Positions 50,192 to 61,000 of a stretch of DNA of 64,000 nucleotides are shown here, piece after piece. The number at the start of each line of letters is the position of its first letter. The stretch's first letter is position 1. The notes below the pieces were generated by a model that saw only the letters and a program-made list of their open reading frames with translations, ran no database searches and was not told the origin of the DNA. The DNA is from DASPHG01 sp963849605 (lineage in GTDB: Bacteria; Actinomycetota; Thermoleophilia; Solirubrobacterales; Thermoleophilaceae): positions 1,054,001-1,118,000 of the forward strand of contig CAWKHX010000015.1 of NCBI GenBank assembly GCA_963849605.1, written 5' to 3'. Made by a program: the position numbers and the translations under genes.

Positions 50192-51684
50192 GGCGGACCC
50201 GGCTCGCGATCGGCTCGGCTTCCCGGCCGGTGAGCTGCGGGAGCGCACGACGCGCGGCGCGCTGCTGAACGGGACCTTCGTCGGCGGCGGCGAGCTGCTG
50301 CTGCTCATTCAGGGCCTGATCGTCACGGCGATCCTCGGCCCGGAGGCGATCGGCCTCTACGGCGCGGTGAGCGCGACGGCCGTGACGATCACGAACCTCA
50401 AGCGCGTCGGCATCGACGAGGAGTTCGTGCGCCAGGCCGAGGCCGAGCAGGAGGAGGAGTTCCAGGTCGCGTTCACGCTCGACCTGTCGCTGTCGATCGT
50501 GCTCGCGTTCGTCATTGCGGCGGCCGCACCATTCGTCGCGCTCGCGTACGGCGACGAACGCCTGCTCGCGCTCACGCTGGCGGTGTCTTACCTGCCGGTC
50601 GCGTTCTCGCTTCAGGCGCCCACATGGATCTTCTTCAGGCGGATGGACTTCCTCCGGCAGCGCACGCTGCAGGCGATCGTCCCGGTCGTGACCTTCGCCG
50701 TCACGGTGCCGCTGGCGGTGGCGGGCGTGGGCGTGTGGAGCCTCGTGATCGGGCCGTTCGTGGCGAACGTGACCGCCGCGGCGGCGGCGGTCGCCATCTC
50801 GCCGTACCGCCTGCGGCTCCGGCGCGACCGCGCAGCGTGGTCGCGCTATCTGCGCTTCTCGTGGCCGATCTTCGTCAGCGCGGTGACGTTGCTCGTCGTC
50901 CTCCAGGGCCAGGTCCTCGCGTTCGACCTGGCCGAGGGGCTCGCCGCGGCCGGGTTCATCACCCTTGCCACGACGTTGACGCGCTACGCGGACCGCGTGG
51001 ACCGGATCCTCGCGTCGACGATCTACCCGGCGATCTGCGCCGTCCAGGACCGCCCGCGAACCCTCGCGGAGTTGTTCACCAAGTCGAACCGGCTCGGGCT
51101 CGCTTGGGTGGTGCCGTTCTGCGCGGGGTTCGTGCTGTTCGCGCCCGACCTCGTCGAGTACGTCCTCGGCGACGACTGGGAGCCGGCGGTGGGCCTGCTC
51201 CAGGGCATGGCCGTCGTCGCCGGGCTGCAGCAGCTCGGCTACAACTGGTTTTCCTTCTACCGCGCCGCGGGCAACTCGCGCCCGCAGGCGGTCGAGTCGG
51301 TGGTGATGCTCGGCTCGTTCCTCGTGCTCGCGGTGCCGGCGCTGTTCGCATGGGGCTTCGACGGTTACGTCGGCGGGCGGATCGCCGGCGCGGTGCTCGT
51401 GCTCGGAGTTCGGCGCCACTACGTCCACGCCATGCTGCCCGAGGTCGGCTACGCGCGGCTGGCTGCGCGCGCGCTCGCGCCGATCGCCGGCGCCGCGGCG
51501 GCGGTCGTAGCGGTCCGGCTTGCGCTTTGGGGCGACCGCGAGCCGGCGCAGGCGATCGCGGAGATCGCGCTCTTCGTCGCGGTTACGGCCGCGCTCACGT
51601 GGAGCTTCGAACGCAGCCTGCTGCGCGAGGCGGGCGCCTACGTGCGGCGGCGCGCCCGCGTCGGCGCCCGCGCCGACCGCGTAG
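50190..51684 (+). CDS. Wzx-like polysaccharide flippase (3' frame uncertain)
   Basis: About 490 residues from ATG 50190 (ATG 50181 also possible), with 12-14 hydrophobic helices of the MOP/polysaccharide-export superfamily (RTTRGALLNGTFVGGGELLLLIQGLIVTAILGPEAIGLYG at the start; RYADRVDRILASTIYPAICAVQDR; PDLVEYVLGDDWEPAVGLLQGMAVVAGLQQLGYNWFSFYRAAG). It would flip lipid-linked repeat units. The frame stays open to 52028, adding about 115 Arg-rich residues antisense to the asparagine-synthase gene. A one-base shift near 51,640-51,680 would give a natural TAG at 51682-51684, so an indel near the 3' end is likely. Confidence 0.8.
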
Positions 51685-53395
51685 TCACTCGACGAACAGC
51701 GTGGCGAGCCGCCACACGTGGTAGCGGCTCATCTCGTCCAGTGAGGCCGCCGGTCGCGACAGCAGCGTCTCGCAGCGGTCGCGGTCGAGGACCTCCCAGG
51801 CGGGGTTGCTCTCCGCGGCGAAAACCTGCTCGCGGACGTCGGCCAGGATCGGGTCGAACGGGTCGGCGCCGGCGGCCGGCCGGCGCACGCGGCGCAGCAG
51901 TTCGCGTGCCACCTTCGCCGCAAGGCTTCGCGCTCCGCCGCCCGCGTACTCGATGTGCGCGAGCCGGGGCGCGAGCAGGGCGAGCGTTTCGCGGTGATAG
52001 GCCCCGTGCGCGCGCCCTTCGGCGGTAGGCCCGAGCAGGTCCGCGACGACTCGACGCGACCAAAGGGGCGATGTCGTGTCGCGCACGTACTCGACGCAGC
52101 CGTGCGTCGGCGCCGCCCACGTCTTCATGCGGCGGTCGAAGTAGAAGAGATCGGGGACGTCGACGGCATCGGCGCCAGCGGCGAGCTGCGTGTCGACCCA
52201 GCCGCGGAGCTGCTGCTCCACCAGGTCGCGGCCCGCCTGCGAGAGGAGTTCCGGGCGGTGGGGGCGGCGCGCGCTGAACGCGCCGTACAGGGCGCGCACG
52301 AGGCCGGCGGCGTCGAGGCCGTCGCCAGAGCCGTAATACGCCCGCCCGATCTCGCCGCCCTGCCCGCTGTGCCAGAGCGGCAGCGGAGCGTCGCGGTCGC
52401 CCAGCGGGAAGCCGGCCGCGTCGGCGAGCGTGGCGGTGCCGCCGCCGGTGAGGCGCACGACGCGGGCCGCGCGGCGGTGATCGCTCCACATGTTTCCGTG
52501 CGGGTCTGGGGGAAGCAGCGAGTGGGGGACATCGGCCGCGGCGGCGAGCTCCCGGCCCACGCGGACGTCGGGGTCGTCGGGCGTGCCGCCCGTGACGCTC
52601 TCGAAGTCGAGCCGGGCCGCGAGCGCGGCGGCCAGCACGACGCGGGAGTCGTGGCCGCCGGTGACCGGGACGACGCTCGGCCGGCCAGGCCAGTCGGCGA
52701 GCGCGGCGGTCGCCGCGACCAGGCGGCTCGCGGCGGCCTCGGCGTCGAGGCCGTGCCCGGCGAGTCTGCGCGAGCTCGTCGCGCGGGAGCAGCGGGCGCT
52801 TCGTCTCGCCGTCGGGCGTGAGCCGCAGCACCGTGCCGGGCTCGACGCGCTCGATCCCGTTCCAGATCGGATGGCCGTCGAGCGGCCACCCGCCGCCGAC
52901 GAGGCCCGCCACCGAGTCGAGCCTCAGGCCGGTGTCACCGGTCAGCTCTCGCAGTGCCGCCGCGCTGTTCGAGAACCAGCGGGTCCCGTTCACCGCCGCC
53001 TCGTACAGCGGATACGCGCCGACCGGGTCGGTGACGAGCTCGAGGGCGCCGTCGGTTTCGCGGTAGGCGGCGGATGCGAAGCGCCCGTCGATCGCGTCGG
53101 CCCACCGGTCCGCCGGCTGGAGGAAGAAGCGCGCGTCGATCGGGGCGCGGCCGTCGGCCGCACCGTCGTCGGTCCAGAGGAACGGCCGCCCCGAGAAGAG
53201 TGCGAACGCGCCGTCTCGACGTGCGCGTACGGAAACGTCGCTGTGACGCACCCAAGCGGCGGCGGCTGAGCCGGCCACGGCGCTCTCGACCGGCCGGCCT
53301 GGGAAGAACGGCAGCTCCTCGAGCAGACGCTGGAGCGCCGACTGGGCATCCGCCGCGCCGGCGCCCGGGCGCCAACCGACGACGAACAGGTTCAC
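51685..53395 (-). pseudogene. Asparagine synthase-like protein, frameshifted
   Basis: Starts at GTG 53395 and ends at TGA 51685-51687. The length (1711 bases) is not a multiple of three: the frame breaks near 52,766, between ETKRPLLPRDELAQ and LAGHGLDAEAAASRL. Restored, it has about 570 residues with an N-terminal glutaminase-like domain (LFVVGWRPGAG...), which lacks the nucleophile Cys at position 2, and a synthetase domain with PVTGGHDSRVVLAAALAARLDFESVTGG, the ATP-pyrophosphatase loop (usually SGGxDS). Such proteins in glycan loci may amidate sugar acids or protein. Sequencing error and true inactivation are both possible. The gene abuts the flippase tail to tail. Confidence 0.8.
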
Positions 53396-53447
53396 GGGCG
53401 CCGATTCCTACCAGACGGCGGGTCCGCACCCTTAGACTGGTCTCTAA

Positions 53448-54629
53448 GTGGACTCGTCGGCCCGCACGGCGGCGGGCAACATCGCACTCGTACATGATTT
53501 CCTGGTTGACCTCCGCGGTGCGGATCGCGTCTTCCTGGCCATCGCGGATATCTGGCCGGACGCGCCGATCTACACCGCGGTGTACGACGAGGCGGGGACC
53601 GAGGGACGGTTCGCGCACCGCGACGTGAGGACGTCGTTCCTCCAGCGGCTGCATCCGACGGCGTCCACGTTCCGCTCGCTCCTGCCGCTGTATCCGTCCG
53701 CGATCGAATCGTTCGACCTGTCGGGCTACAAGCTCGTCCTGTCGAGCTCGAGCGCATGGGCGCACGCGGTCATCTGCCACGAGGACACCACCCACGTGTC
53801 GTACTGCTACAACCCGTTCCGCTACGCCTGGAACGATCGCGACCGGACCCTCGCGAACGCCCCGGATCCCCTTTCGCGCGCGATCCTGCGCGGCATCCTC
53901 CGGCGGTGGCGTCAGTGGGACTGGATCGCCGCTCAGCGTGTCGACCGCTACCTGACGATCTCCCGGACGGCACGCCAGCGGATCCAGCACTACTGGGGGC
54001 GCGAGTCGACGATCGTGCACCCGCCGGTGGACACGGAGCGCTTCAGCCCAGGCCGGCCGGAGGGCTACTACCTGCTGCTGAGCGAGCTGATGCGACACAA
54101 GCAGATCGACATCGCGATCCAGGCCTTCAACCGCCTGCGGCTGCCCCTGGTTGTCGTGGGCGACGGCCCGGACGAACGCCGGCTGAGGCGGATGGCCGGC
54201 CCGACCATCAGCTTCGCCGGGCGCGTCCCCGACCCCGAGGCCGCGGAGCTTCTCGCCGGCTGTCGCGCGCTCGTGGTGACCGCCGTGGAGGAGTTCGGGC
54301 TGGCCGCGGTCGAGGCGCAGGCATCCGGCCGCCCGGTGATCAGCATCGGCGCGGGGGGCGCGCTCGAGACGGTGGTGGAGGGCGTTACCGGGACCTTCTG
54401 GCGGGGAGGCCCTGAGCAGCTCGCCGCCGCCGTGACGTCATTCGACCCTGACGCGATTGACCCGCAGGCGTGCGTTGCCAGCGCGGAGCGGTTCTCGCTT
54501 GGCCGCTTCCGCGCGCGGTTGCCGAGCGAAGTCGCACTCGCGCTCGCGGGCGAGCGCGACCACGAGCGCGGGATGCCGCGGCGCTCGACGCGCGCTTCGC
54601 GGCGCGGCCTCGCACGCCCGTTCCGCTAG
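53448..54629 (+). CDS. Glycosyltransferase family 4
   Basis: 393 residues from GTG 53448. NIALVHDFLVDLRGADRVFLAIADIWPDAPIYTAVYD is the N-terminal acceptor domain typical of family members in actinobacterial surface-glycan loci. STIVHPPVDTERFSPGRPEGYYLLLSELMRHKQIDIAIQAFNRL and FAGRVPDPEAAELLAGCRALVVTAVEEFGLAAVEAQASGRPVISIGAGG with the E-x7-E pair form the donor domain. It sits 52 bases from the divergent asparagine-synthase-like gene and shares CTAG with the following convergent gene. Confidence 0.92.
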   Translation: MDSSARTAAGNIALVHDFLVDLRGADRVFLAIADIWPDAPIYTAVYDEAGTEGRFAHRDVRTSFLQRLHPTASTFRSLLPLYPSAIESFDLSGYKLVLSSSSAWAHAVICHEDTTHVSYCYNPFRYAWNDRDRTLANAPDPLSRAILRGILRRWRQWDWIAAQRVDRYLTISRTARQRIQHYWGRESTIVHPPVDTERFSPGRPEGYYLLLSELMRHKQIDIAIQAFNRLRLPLVVVGDGPDERRLRRMAGPTISFAGRVPDPEAAELLAGCRALVVTAVEEFGLAAVEAQASGRPVISIGAGGALETVVEGVTGTFWRGGPEQLAAAVTSFDPDAIDPQACVASAERFSLGRFRARLPSEVALALAGERDHERGMPRRSTRASRRGLARPFR

Positions 54630-56155
54630 CGCGGCACGAGGATCTCGTACCAACCGAAGCGCGAGTCGACCGCGTACTCGCGCTCGAGGTACTCGTCCAG
54701 CAAGCGCGAGCCGGACGGCTCACCGCGGCGGTTGTCCTCGCGGCGCACGGTCGTGGGGTGGTTCCAGCGAACGACGGCGAGCGGCTGTTCTTCCTCCAGC
54801 GCGGCCACCACCTCCCGCTGGGCGTCCGGGCTCGTCAGCAGGTCGAAGTCGCGGTCGAGCACGGTCGGCCGCTGCGCGAGGTAGGGGAACAGCGGGTTGC
54901 CCACCCGGACCAGATCGGAGCGGCGGGTTACGACGTGGATCGGGTCGCCCGGCGGGACCAGCTCCCTTACACGTCGCACAGCCTCGGGGAGCGCGCGGGC
55001 CTCGATCGGCTCCGCCTCGACGCCGTCCGCGATAGCGAGGTGCACGCGGTCGAGGTCGGGCGGTGAGAAGAGCGCGGAGAGGCGGTTCGCGGTTCCCGCG
55101 CCGGCCAGTAGGACGAGCACCGCGAGACTCGCGCCGGCAGCGGCCAGCCGTGCGCGTCCGGCAGGCAGTCGCAGCGCCCACGCGGCACACGCCGCGAGCG
55201 CGATCGCAAGCGCCACGCGGAGAGGCGTCTCATGGAACGGATCGGTCCTCGAAAGGAGGTACTGGACGAATCCCAGTGCCAGCACCACCCACGCAGCCCA
55301 CCGCCACGGCGGAACGCGGTCGCGCAGCCAGCGCGCGACGGTGATTGCGGCCGCCACCGCCGTGCCGACCACGAGGATGAGCGGGACATAGAAGTCGAGC
55401 ACGTCCTTCGCGTCGCTGAGCGAGCCGAGGCCGCCGTCGTAGGAGAACGGGAACGGCAGCGTCCACCACTCGCGTTCGCGCAGCGACTTGGCGACGAGTG
55501 CGTCCCAGGTGTCGCCCGGTCCCGCCGCCGCGAAGAACGGCGCGTAGACGACCAGCACGACCCCGAAGAGCGCGCCTCCGAACGCCAGCGTGCGCCGCCC
55601 CCGGTCGCCGGGGCGCAGCACCACAGCGACGATGCACGCGGCAGCCGCATACGCGCCGAAATCAAGCCGCCACGCGGCCGCAGCGCCCGTCAGGACGCCG
55701 GCGAGCGCGGCGGCGCGCCAGCTCGCGTCGCCGGACGTCGCCGCCGCAACCGCCAGCAGGGCGAAGAGGAGCGCGAGCGGGAACGGATTCGCGCTGAGCG
55801 GCTGAGCCATCGCGGTCGCCGTCACGAGCCACGCGAGCAATGCGAGCGGACGGGGCGCCACGCGCCTGACGAGCTCGAACACCACAAGCGAAACGGCGAT
55901 GTCGACCAGCAGGCGCACGATGCGCCAGACGAGCAACGACGGCCCGAAGATCTCCTGCAGCCCGGCGAGCAGGTACGGCTGCCCCGGGCCGTACGGATAG
56001 AGGAAGTCGCGGTACGGCAGCTGGCCGTCGACGATCCGGTCCGCCGCCTGCAGGACCAGGCCCTCGTCGAAGGCGTCGATTCCGCGCAGCAGCGAAAACC
56101 CAGAAATGAGGGCCGCGAGCGCGGCGAGCACCGCGTACGTCCGCGGGGACGCCAC
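54626..56155 (-). CDS. Polytopic membrane protein, GT-C/GT39-like
   Basis: About 509 residues from GTG 56155 (ASPRTYAVLAALAALISGF); longer in-frame starts would overlap the divergent gene. About ten helices are present. The first periplasmic loop, FDEGLVLQAADRIVDGQLPYRDFLYPYGPGQPYLLAGLQEIFGPSLLVWRI, has the D-E pair and Y-R-D-F..YPYGPGQ pattern of GT-C enzymes that use polyprenyl-phosphate sugars. A soluble C-terminal domain of about 130 residues follows (IHVVTRRSDLVRVGNPLFPYLAQRPTVLDRDFDLL). The sugar is unknown. 22 bases separate it from the divergent ligase gene. Confidence 0.82.
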   Translation of the reverse strand: MASPRTYAVLAALAALISGFSLLRGIDAFDEGLVLQAADRIVDGQLPYRDFLYPYGPGQPYLLAGLQEIFGPSLLVWRIVRLLVDIAVSLVVFELVRRVAPRPLALLAWLVTATAMAQPLSANPFPLALLFALLAVAAATSGDASWRAAALAGVLTGAAAAWRLDFGAYAAAACIVAVVLRPGDRGRRTLAFGGALFGVVLVVYAPFFAAAGPGDTWDALVAKSLREREWWTLPFPFSYDGGLGSLSDAKDVLDFYVPLILVVGTAVAAAITVARWLRDRVPPWRWAAWVVLALGFVQYLLSRTDPFHETPLRVALAIALAACAAWALRLPAGRARLAAAGASLAVLVLLAGAGTANRLSALFSPPDLDRVHLAIADGVEAEPIEARALPEAVRRVRELVPPGDPIHVVTRRSDLVRVGNPLFPYLAQRPTVLDRDFDLLTSPDAQREVVAALEEEQPLAVVRWNHPTTVRREDNRRGEPSGSRLLDEYLEREYAVDSRFGWYEILVPR

Positions 56156-56177
56156 GCCTGGCAATATCGCAGAGGCT

Positions 56178-57638
56178 GTGCCACGGATCGCTCGACCACC
56201 GGCTCGGGCCGCGTGCGTCGCCGCGTCGGGCGTGCTCGTGGTCGGCACCGGCGTGCTCGCATTTCGCTCGGGCTTCGCCGAGGCGCGCGCCTTCGGCGGG
56301 GTCGTCGCATGGGTGCTGGCGGCAGTGCTCGCCCTCGTGCTTCCGCGCGAGCGCCTGCGGCTGTCGCGCGCCGGCGTCCTGCTGCTCGCGGGGCTGGCGC
56401 TCTTGACGGTCTGGACGGCGATCGCGAAGTCCTGGTCGCCGCTGCCCGACCTGGCGGGCGACGACCTGGAGCGCCGACTGCTCTACCTCGGCGCGCTCGT
56501 TGCCGCGCTGCTCGCATTCTCGGAGCCGGCCGCCCGCCGCTGGCTCGAGCCCGGACTCGCGCTGGTCGCGCTCATCATCATCGGCTACGGGCTCGCGGGC
56601 CGCTTCCTGCCGGGGGTGCTCGAATACGACGTCTCCGTTGCCGCGGGCGGCCGGCTCGAGCAGCCGCTCAGGTATTGGAACGCGATCGGCGCGCTCGCGG
56701 CGATCGGCGGCGTGCTGGCCGTTCGCCTGGCCGGGGATCCGACCCGTGGGCGCCTGCGCGTCGTCGCGGGCGCGGCGCTGCCCGTCTTCGGGCTCGGGCT
56801 CTACCTGTCGTTCTCCCGCGGGGCGCTGCTCGCGGTCGTGCTCGGCCTCGCGGCACTTCTCGTTCTGGTGCCGCGCCGCTCACAGCTCGCAGTCGTCGCC
56901 ATTGCGGTCGCCGGCGAGATCACGGCCGCGCTGCTCGTGCAGCACTACCCCACGGTCGAGAAGCTCGCCGAGGGCGGAGATCCCGAGCGCGAGGGACTGC
57001 AGATGCTGCTGCTCACCGTGCTCCTGTGCGCGCTCGCCGCCGTTGCGACGTGGTTCACGGCGCGCCGCGACCGCGAGCATGCGGAGGCTCCCGTGTCACG
57101 GCACGGCCGCCGCGCCGTCGCTGCGATCGTGGCGGTCGCGCTCCTGATCCCGGTCATAGGCGCGCCGCTCGAGCTCGAAGCCGGAGACGCACCGCGTGAG
57201 GCGGCGGTCGAGCGCCTGCAATCGCTCGGCAGCTCCCGCTACGCGTACTGGCGGGTCGCACTCGAGTCGGTTCCCGACCATCCGCTGAAGGGGGTGGGCC
57301 CGGCCGGGTATCAGGTCGTTTGGATGCGCGAGCGGCCGATCGACGAGGCGGTGCGCGACGCCCATTCGCTGCAGCTCGAGACCGCCGCCGAGCTGGGGCT
57401 GCCGGGGCTCGCGGCCCTCGCTCTCATCGCCGCCGGAGCATTCGCGGGCGCGGGACTTGCGCTGCGGCGACGCGGGCCTGCGGTCGCCGGGACGGTCGCC
57501 GCGCTGGTCGCTTGGACCGTCGCCATCTCCGTGGACTGGATCTGGGAGATGCCGCCGGTCGCGCTCTTCGGGCTGCTGCTCAGCGCGGCTCTGGCGGCGG
57601 AGACCGGAACACGGCCGGCACCCGCAGACGAGGGTTGA
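56178..57638 (+). CDS. O-antigen ligase/polymerase-family (Wzy/WaaL-like) membrane protein
   Basis: 486 residues from GTG 56178 (PRIARPPARAACVAASGVLVVG). About 11-12 helices. The large loop between late helices has the Wzy_C pattern RLQSLGSSRYAYWRVALESVPDHPLKGVGPAGYQVVWMRERPIDEAVRDAHSLQLETAAELGLPGLAALALI, with the conserved Arg, the G-x-G region and His. LYLSFSRGALLAVVLGLAAL is the other family block. It would join or polymerise lipid-linked glycan outside the membrane. Its 3' end overlaps the TPR gene by 59 bases. Confidence 0.88.
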   Translation: MPRIARPPARAACVAASGVLVVGTGVLAFRSGFAEARAFGGVVAWVLAAVLALVLPRERLRLSRAGVLLLAGLALLTVWTAIAKSWSPLPDLAGDDLERRLLYLGALVAALLAFSEPAARRWLEPGLALVALIIIGYGLAGRFLPGVLEYDVSVAAGGRLEQPLRYWNAIGALAAIGGVLAVRLAGDPTRGRLRVVAGAALPVFGLGLYLSFSRGALLAVVLGLAALLVLVPRRSQLAVVAIAVAGEITAALLVQHYPTVEKLAEGGDPEREGLQMLLLTVLLCALAAVATWFTARRDREHAEAPVSRHGRRAVAAIVAVALLIPVIGAPLELEAGDAPREAAVERLQSLGSSRYAYWRVALESVPDHPLKGVGPAGYQVVWMRERPIDEAVRDAHSLQLETAAELGLPGLAALALIAAGAFAGAGLALRRRGPAVAGTVAALVAWTVAISVDWIWEMPPVALFGLLLSAALAAETGTRPAPADEG

Positions 57639-58035
57639 GCTCCTTGGCGCGCGCGAAGGATTCACGGGCGGCCTTGGGATCGATCGCTACCTGTGCGGCA
57701 GCGAGCGTCGCCCAGGTCACGAAGTTGTCGGGTTCCTCCTCCGTCGCCTGGCGCGCGACCTCGACGGCGAGCGGTGCGAGGTCGGGGCGTTCCGCGCTCG
57801 CCTGCCGGATCACCTCGGCCGAGTTCGCCAGTTCTGCGGCGCCGTCGCACTCGCTGCGGACGTCGTCGATCGCGGGCCGCAGCCCCGCGAGTGGCTCGAA
57901 GCCACCCGAAGTGCGGAACACGCGCTGGCCCGCCTCCTCGCAGGCTCCGTCGGAAGCGTGCGCCTCGAGGAGCACGTAGCAGGCGACAGCCGCGGCGACG
58001 GCGACCGTGATGCGCAGCGCGATCGTCCGAGTCAC
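57580..58035 (-). CDS. Small membrane-anchored TPR-like protein
   Basis: 151 residues from GTG 58035: one N-terminal helix (TRTIALRITVAVAAAVACYVLLEA), then helical TPR-like repeats (PDLAPLAVEVARQATEEEPDNFVTWATLAAAQVAIDPKAARESFARAKELNPRL). ATG 58083 in frame would overlap the divergent AftD-like gene. It perhaps assists glycan assembly; in related genomes such proteins often sit beside the ligase gene. The C-terminal 20 codons overlap the ligase gene on the other strand. Confidence 0.7.
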   Translation of the reverse strand: MTRTIALRITVAVAAAVACYVLLEAHASDGACEEAGQRVFRTSGGFEPLAGLRPAIDDVRSECDGAAELANSAEVIRQASAERPDLAPLAVEVARQATEEEPDNFVTWATLAAAQVAIDPKAARESFARAKELNPRLRVPAVFRSPPPEPR

Positions 58036-58063
58036 GCGGGCTGAGGGTAGCCTCCGGCGCTCC

Positions 58064-61000
58064 TTGCCCGCCGCCAGACGCATTCCGCTCGGGCTCGCTG
58101 CGGCGTCGTTTGCGATCGCCTTTCTACAGCGGCCCGGCCAGGCCACGTCCGACACCAAGATCGACCTCCACGTCGATCCGTCCGGGTTTCTCGCGGACGT
58201 GGCGTCGCTGTGGTCGGCCACCGGAGACCTCGGCCACGTCCAGGGCGGCCAGTACGCCGGCTACCTGCTGCCGATGGGCCCGTTCTTCGCGCTGGGGGAC
58301 GCGCTCGGCCTGTCGGAGTGGGTGATCCACAGGCTCTGGCTCGGGGGGCTGCTCGCGCTGGCGGCGTGGGGGATGGTGCGCCTGGTCGACGAGCTCTATT
58401 CGCGCGAGCGCGGTGTCGCGCACCTCGTGGCGGGGGCCGTGATCCTGCTGAACCCGTACGTCGTCACCTTCGCGAACCGGACGAGCGTGACGCTGCTCGG
58501 TTATGCGGCGCTGCCGTGGCTCCTGTACGCCACCGCGCGCGGCGTGCGGACGGGCGGCGGATGGTGGTGGCCGGTGTTCTTCGCGTTGGTCGTCGCGCTG
58601 AGCGGCGGCGGCATCAACGCGGCCGTGACGGCCTTCGTGCTGGTCGGGCCGGTGCTCCTGCTCGTGTACCTGTGGCGCGTCCTCGGCGTGCCGGGACGAG
58701 CGGTGAGGGCGTTCGCTTGGCGGGCGGCCGTCGCGGTCTTCGCGACGTCGCTCTGGTGGCTCGTGCCCGTGGCGCTGCACGGCGCGTACGGGCTCGACTT
58801 CCTGCCCTTCACGGAGTCGCCCGGGGCGATCTGGGGGAGCACGAGCCTCTCGGAGAGCCTGCGGCTGATGGGCTACTGGATCTCGTACCTCGGCGTCGGG
58901 TACGGCCCGGAGCCCGTCCCGTACTTCACCAACGTCGAGCCGCTCCTGTTCGCGGCCCCTGTCGTCGCCGCGACGCTGCTCGTGCCGGCGCTCGCCCTCG
59001 CCGGGCTTCGCTGGACCGCGCGCCACACGTACGCGCCGTTCTTCCTCCTGCTGCTGCTCGTCGGCCTCGTCGTGATGAGCCTCGGGTTCCCCGAGGGCAC
59101 GCCGCTGCGCCGGCTCGTGAACGGCACGTACGACGAGATCGACCTCGTCCAGTTCCTGCGCACGACCTACAAGGCGGGGCCGCTGGTCGCCGTGTCGCTC
59201 GCGTGGCTGGCGGGCACGGCGGCCGCCGCGGCGTGGCCGCGCCTGCGCGGGCGCGTGCTTCGGCTGGCCGCGGTCGGCGCGGCCGCCGGCCTGCTCGTGC
59301 TGAGCAGCTGGCCGCTTGCGACCGGCCGCGGGATCGACGAGCTCGTGACCTGGGACCGGATCCCGGGCCCGTGGGAGGACGCGGCGAGCGACCTCGACAG
59401 CGACCTTCCGCCCGCGACTCGCGGCGTCGTGCTGCCCGGGCAGCTGTACGGCTTCTACGACTGGGGCGCGACGATCGACCCGGTGCTGCCCGCGCTGACG
59501 GACCGGCCCGTCGCCGTCGCGACCGTGCCGCCGTACTCCGACCTGCGCGCCGTCGACCTCCTGTGGGCCGTCGACGCGCTCGTGCGCCAGCGCCGGCTCG
59601 TGCCCGGCGAGCTGCGTCCGCTGCTCGAGCTGATGGGCGCCGGCGCGGTGGTCACCGGCACGGACGACGACGAGAACCGGAGCGGCGCGCCCGAGCCGGC
59701 CGCGGCAGCGGCCGTGCTGGCCGAACAGGGTCTCGGGCGCCCCGCGCGGTCCTACGGGCGCGCCGGCGCGGTTCGAGCCGCCGCCCGAGGACGCGACGGC
59801 GAGCGCGCTCCTGCCGCAGGTGCGCCGCTATGACATCGCGGGGGCGCGGCGCATCGTCCGGGTGGAGCCGATCGCGGGCGCGACCGTCGTGGACGGATCC
59901 GCTGACGGCGTTGCCGCCGCCGCGGCGTTCGGGCGCCTCCCGCGCGCGGCGCCGATCCTGTACGCGGCCGATCGCAGCGACGCCGAGCTGCGGGACGCGG
60001 CCGCGCACGGCGCGTCGTTCGTGGTCACCGACACGAATCGCAAGCGCGTCCTCGTCCCGTCGCGACCGCGGCAGAACCTCGGCGCCACGCTCACCGCTTC
60101 CGACGAGTTCCCGGACAAGGCGACCGTGCTGGATCCGTTTCCCGATGCCGGCGACGAGGCTCAGACCCTCGCGGTCCTCGACGACGCGCGCAGCGTCAGC
60201 GCGCCGTTCGCGCCCGGCTATCCGCAGTTCCCCGAGCACCGGCCCTACGCGGCCGTCGACGGGAACACGGACACCTACTGGCTCGCCGACTCCCAGCTCC
60301 AGCGGCGCCGGCACCGGCTCGAGGTGAGGCTCGACGAGCCGCGCGAGATCCCGTATATCGACCTTCTGCCGCAGCGGACCGGGCTGACCGACGTCACGGC
60401 TGTCTCGATCAACGGGGACCGGTTCGACGTCGAGCCGGGTTGGAGCAGGCTGCGCGCCCGCCTCGGCGCGACGGACTCGCTCACAGTCCGCATCGCCTCC
60501 GTGCGCCGGCCTGAGGGCTTTGCGCGCGGGCCGGGTGCGATCGCCGAGCTGCGCATCCCTGGCGTGCAGATCCACGAGCGCCTGCGGCCGCCGATCCTCG
60601 TCGAAGACGCGCTGCGCAGGTCCGGCCTCGACCAGGCGCCCCTGACCTACCTCTTCTCACGCACGAGCGGCGACGACCCGTTCCGGCGCTCACCGGGGGT
60701 CTCGCCGGTGTGGCGCGGGGCCGCCCTCGAAGACACGCCGGTCGAGTTCGGCCTGGTCGCGCGTCCTGGCGACGGCGAGCGCGCGCTCGCGCGGACGATC
60801 GCGCCTCCATTCGCCCGCAGCTACCGGGCCCGCGCCTGGCTTGCGCTGGCGGCCGACGCGCCCGACCCCGCGCTCGACCGACTGGCGGGCACGGACGGCG
60901 AGGTGCGCTTCGAGTCGTCAGGGCGCTTGCACGGCCTCGGCCGCCACCGCGCGTCGCGCGCGTTCGACGGCGATCCGGACACGGCATGGGCAACGCATGT

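Noticed and set aside
51685..53395. Lasso-peptide or other RiPP cluster based on the asparagine-synthase-like gene
   Set aside because: No precursor peptide, PqqD-like or transglutaminase-like partner is near. The setting is a polysaccharide locus.
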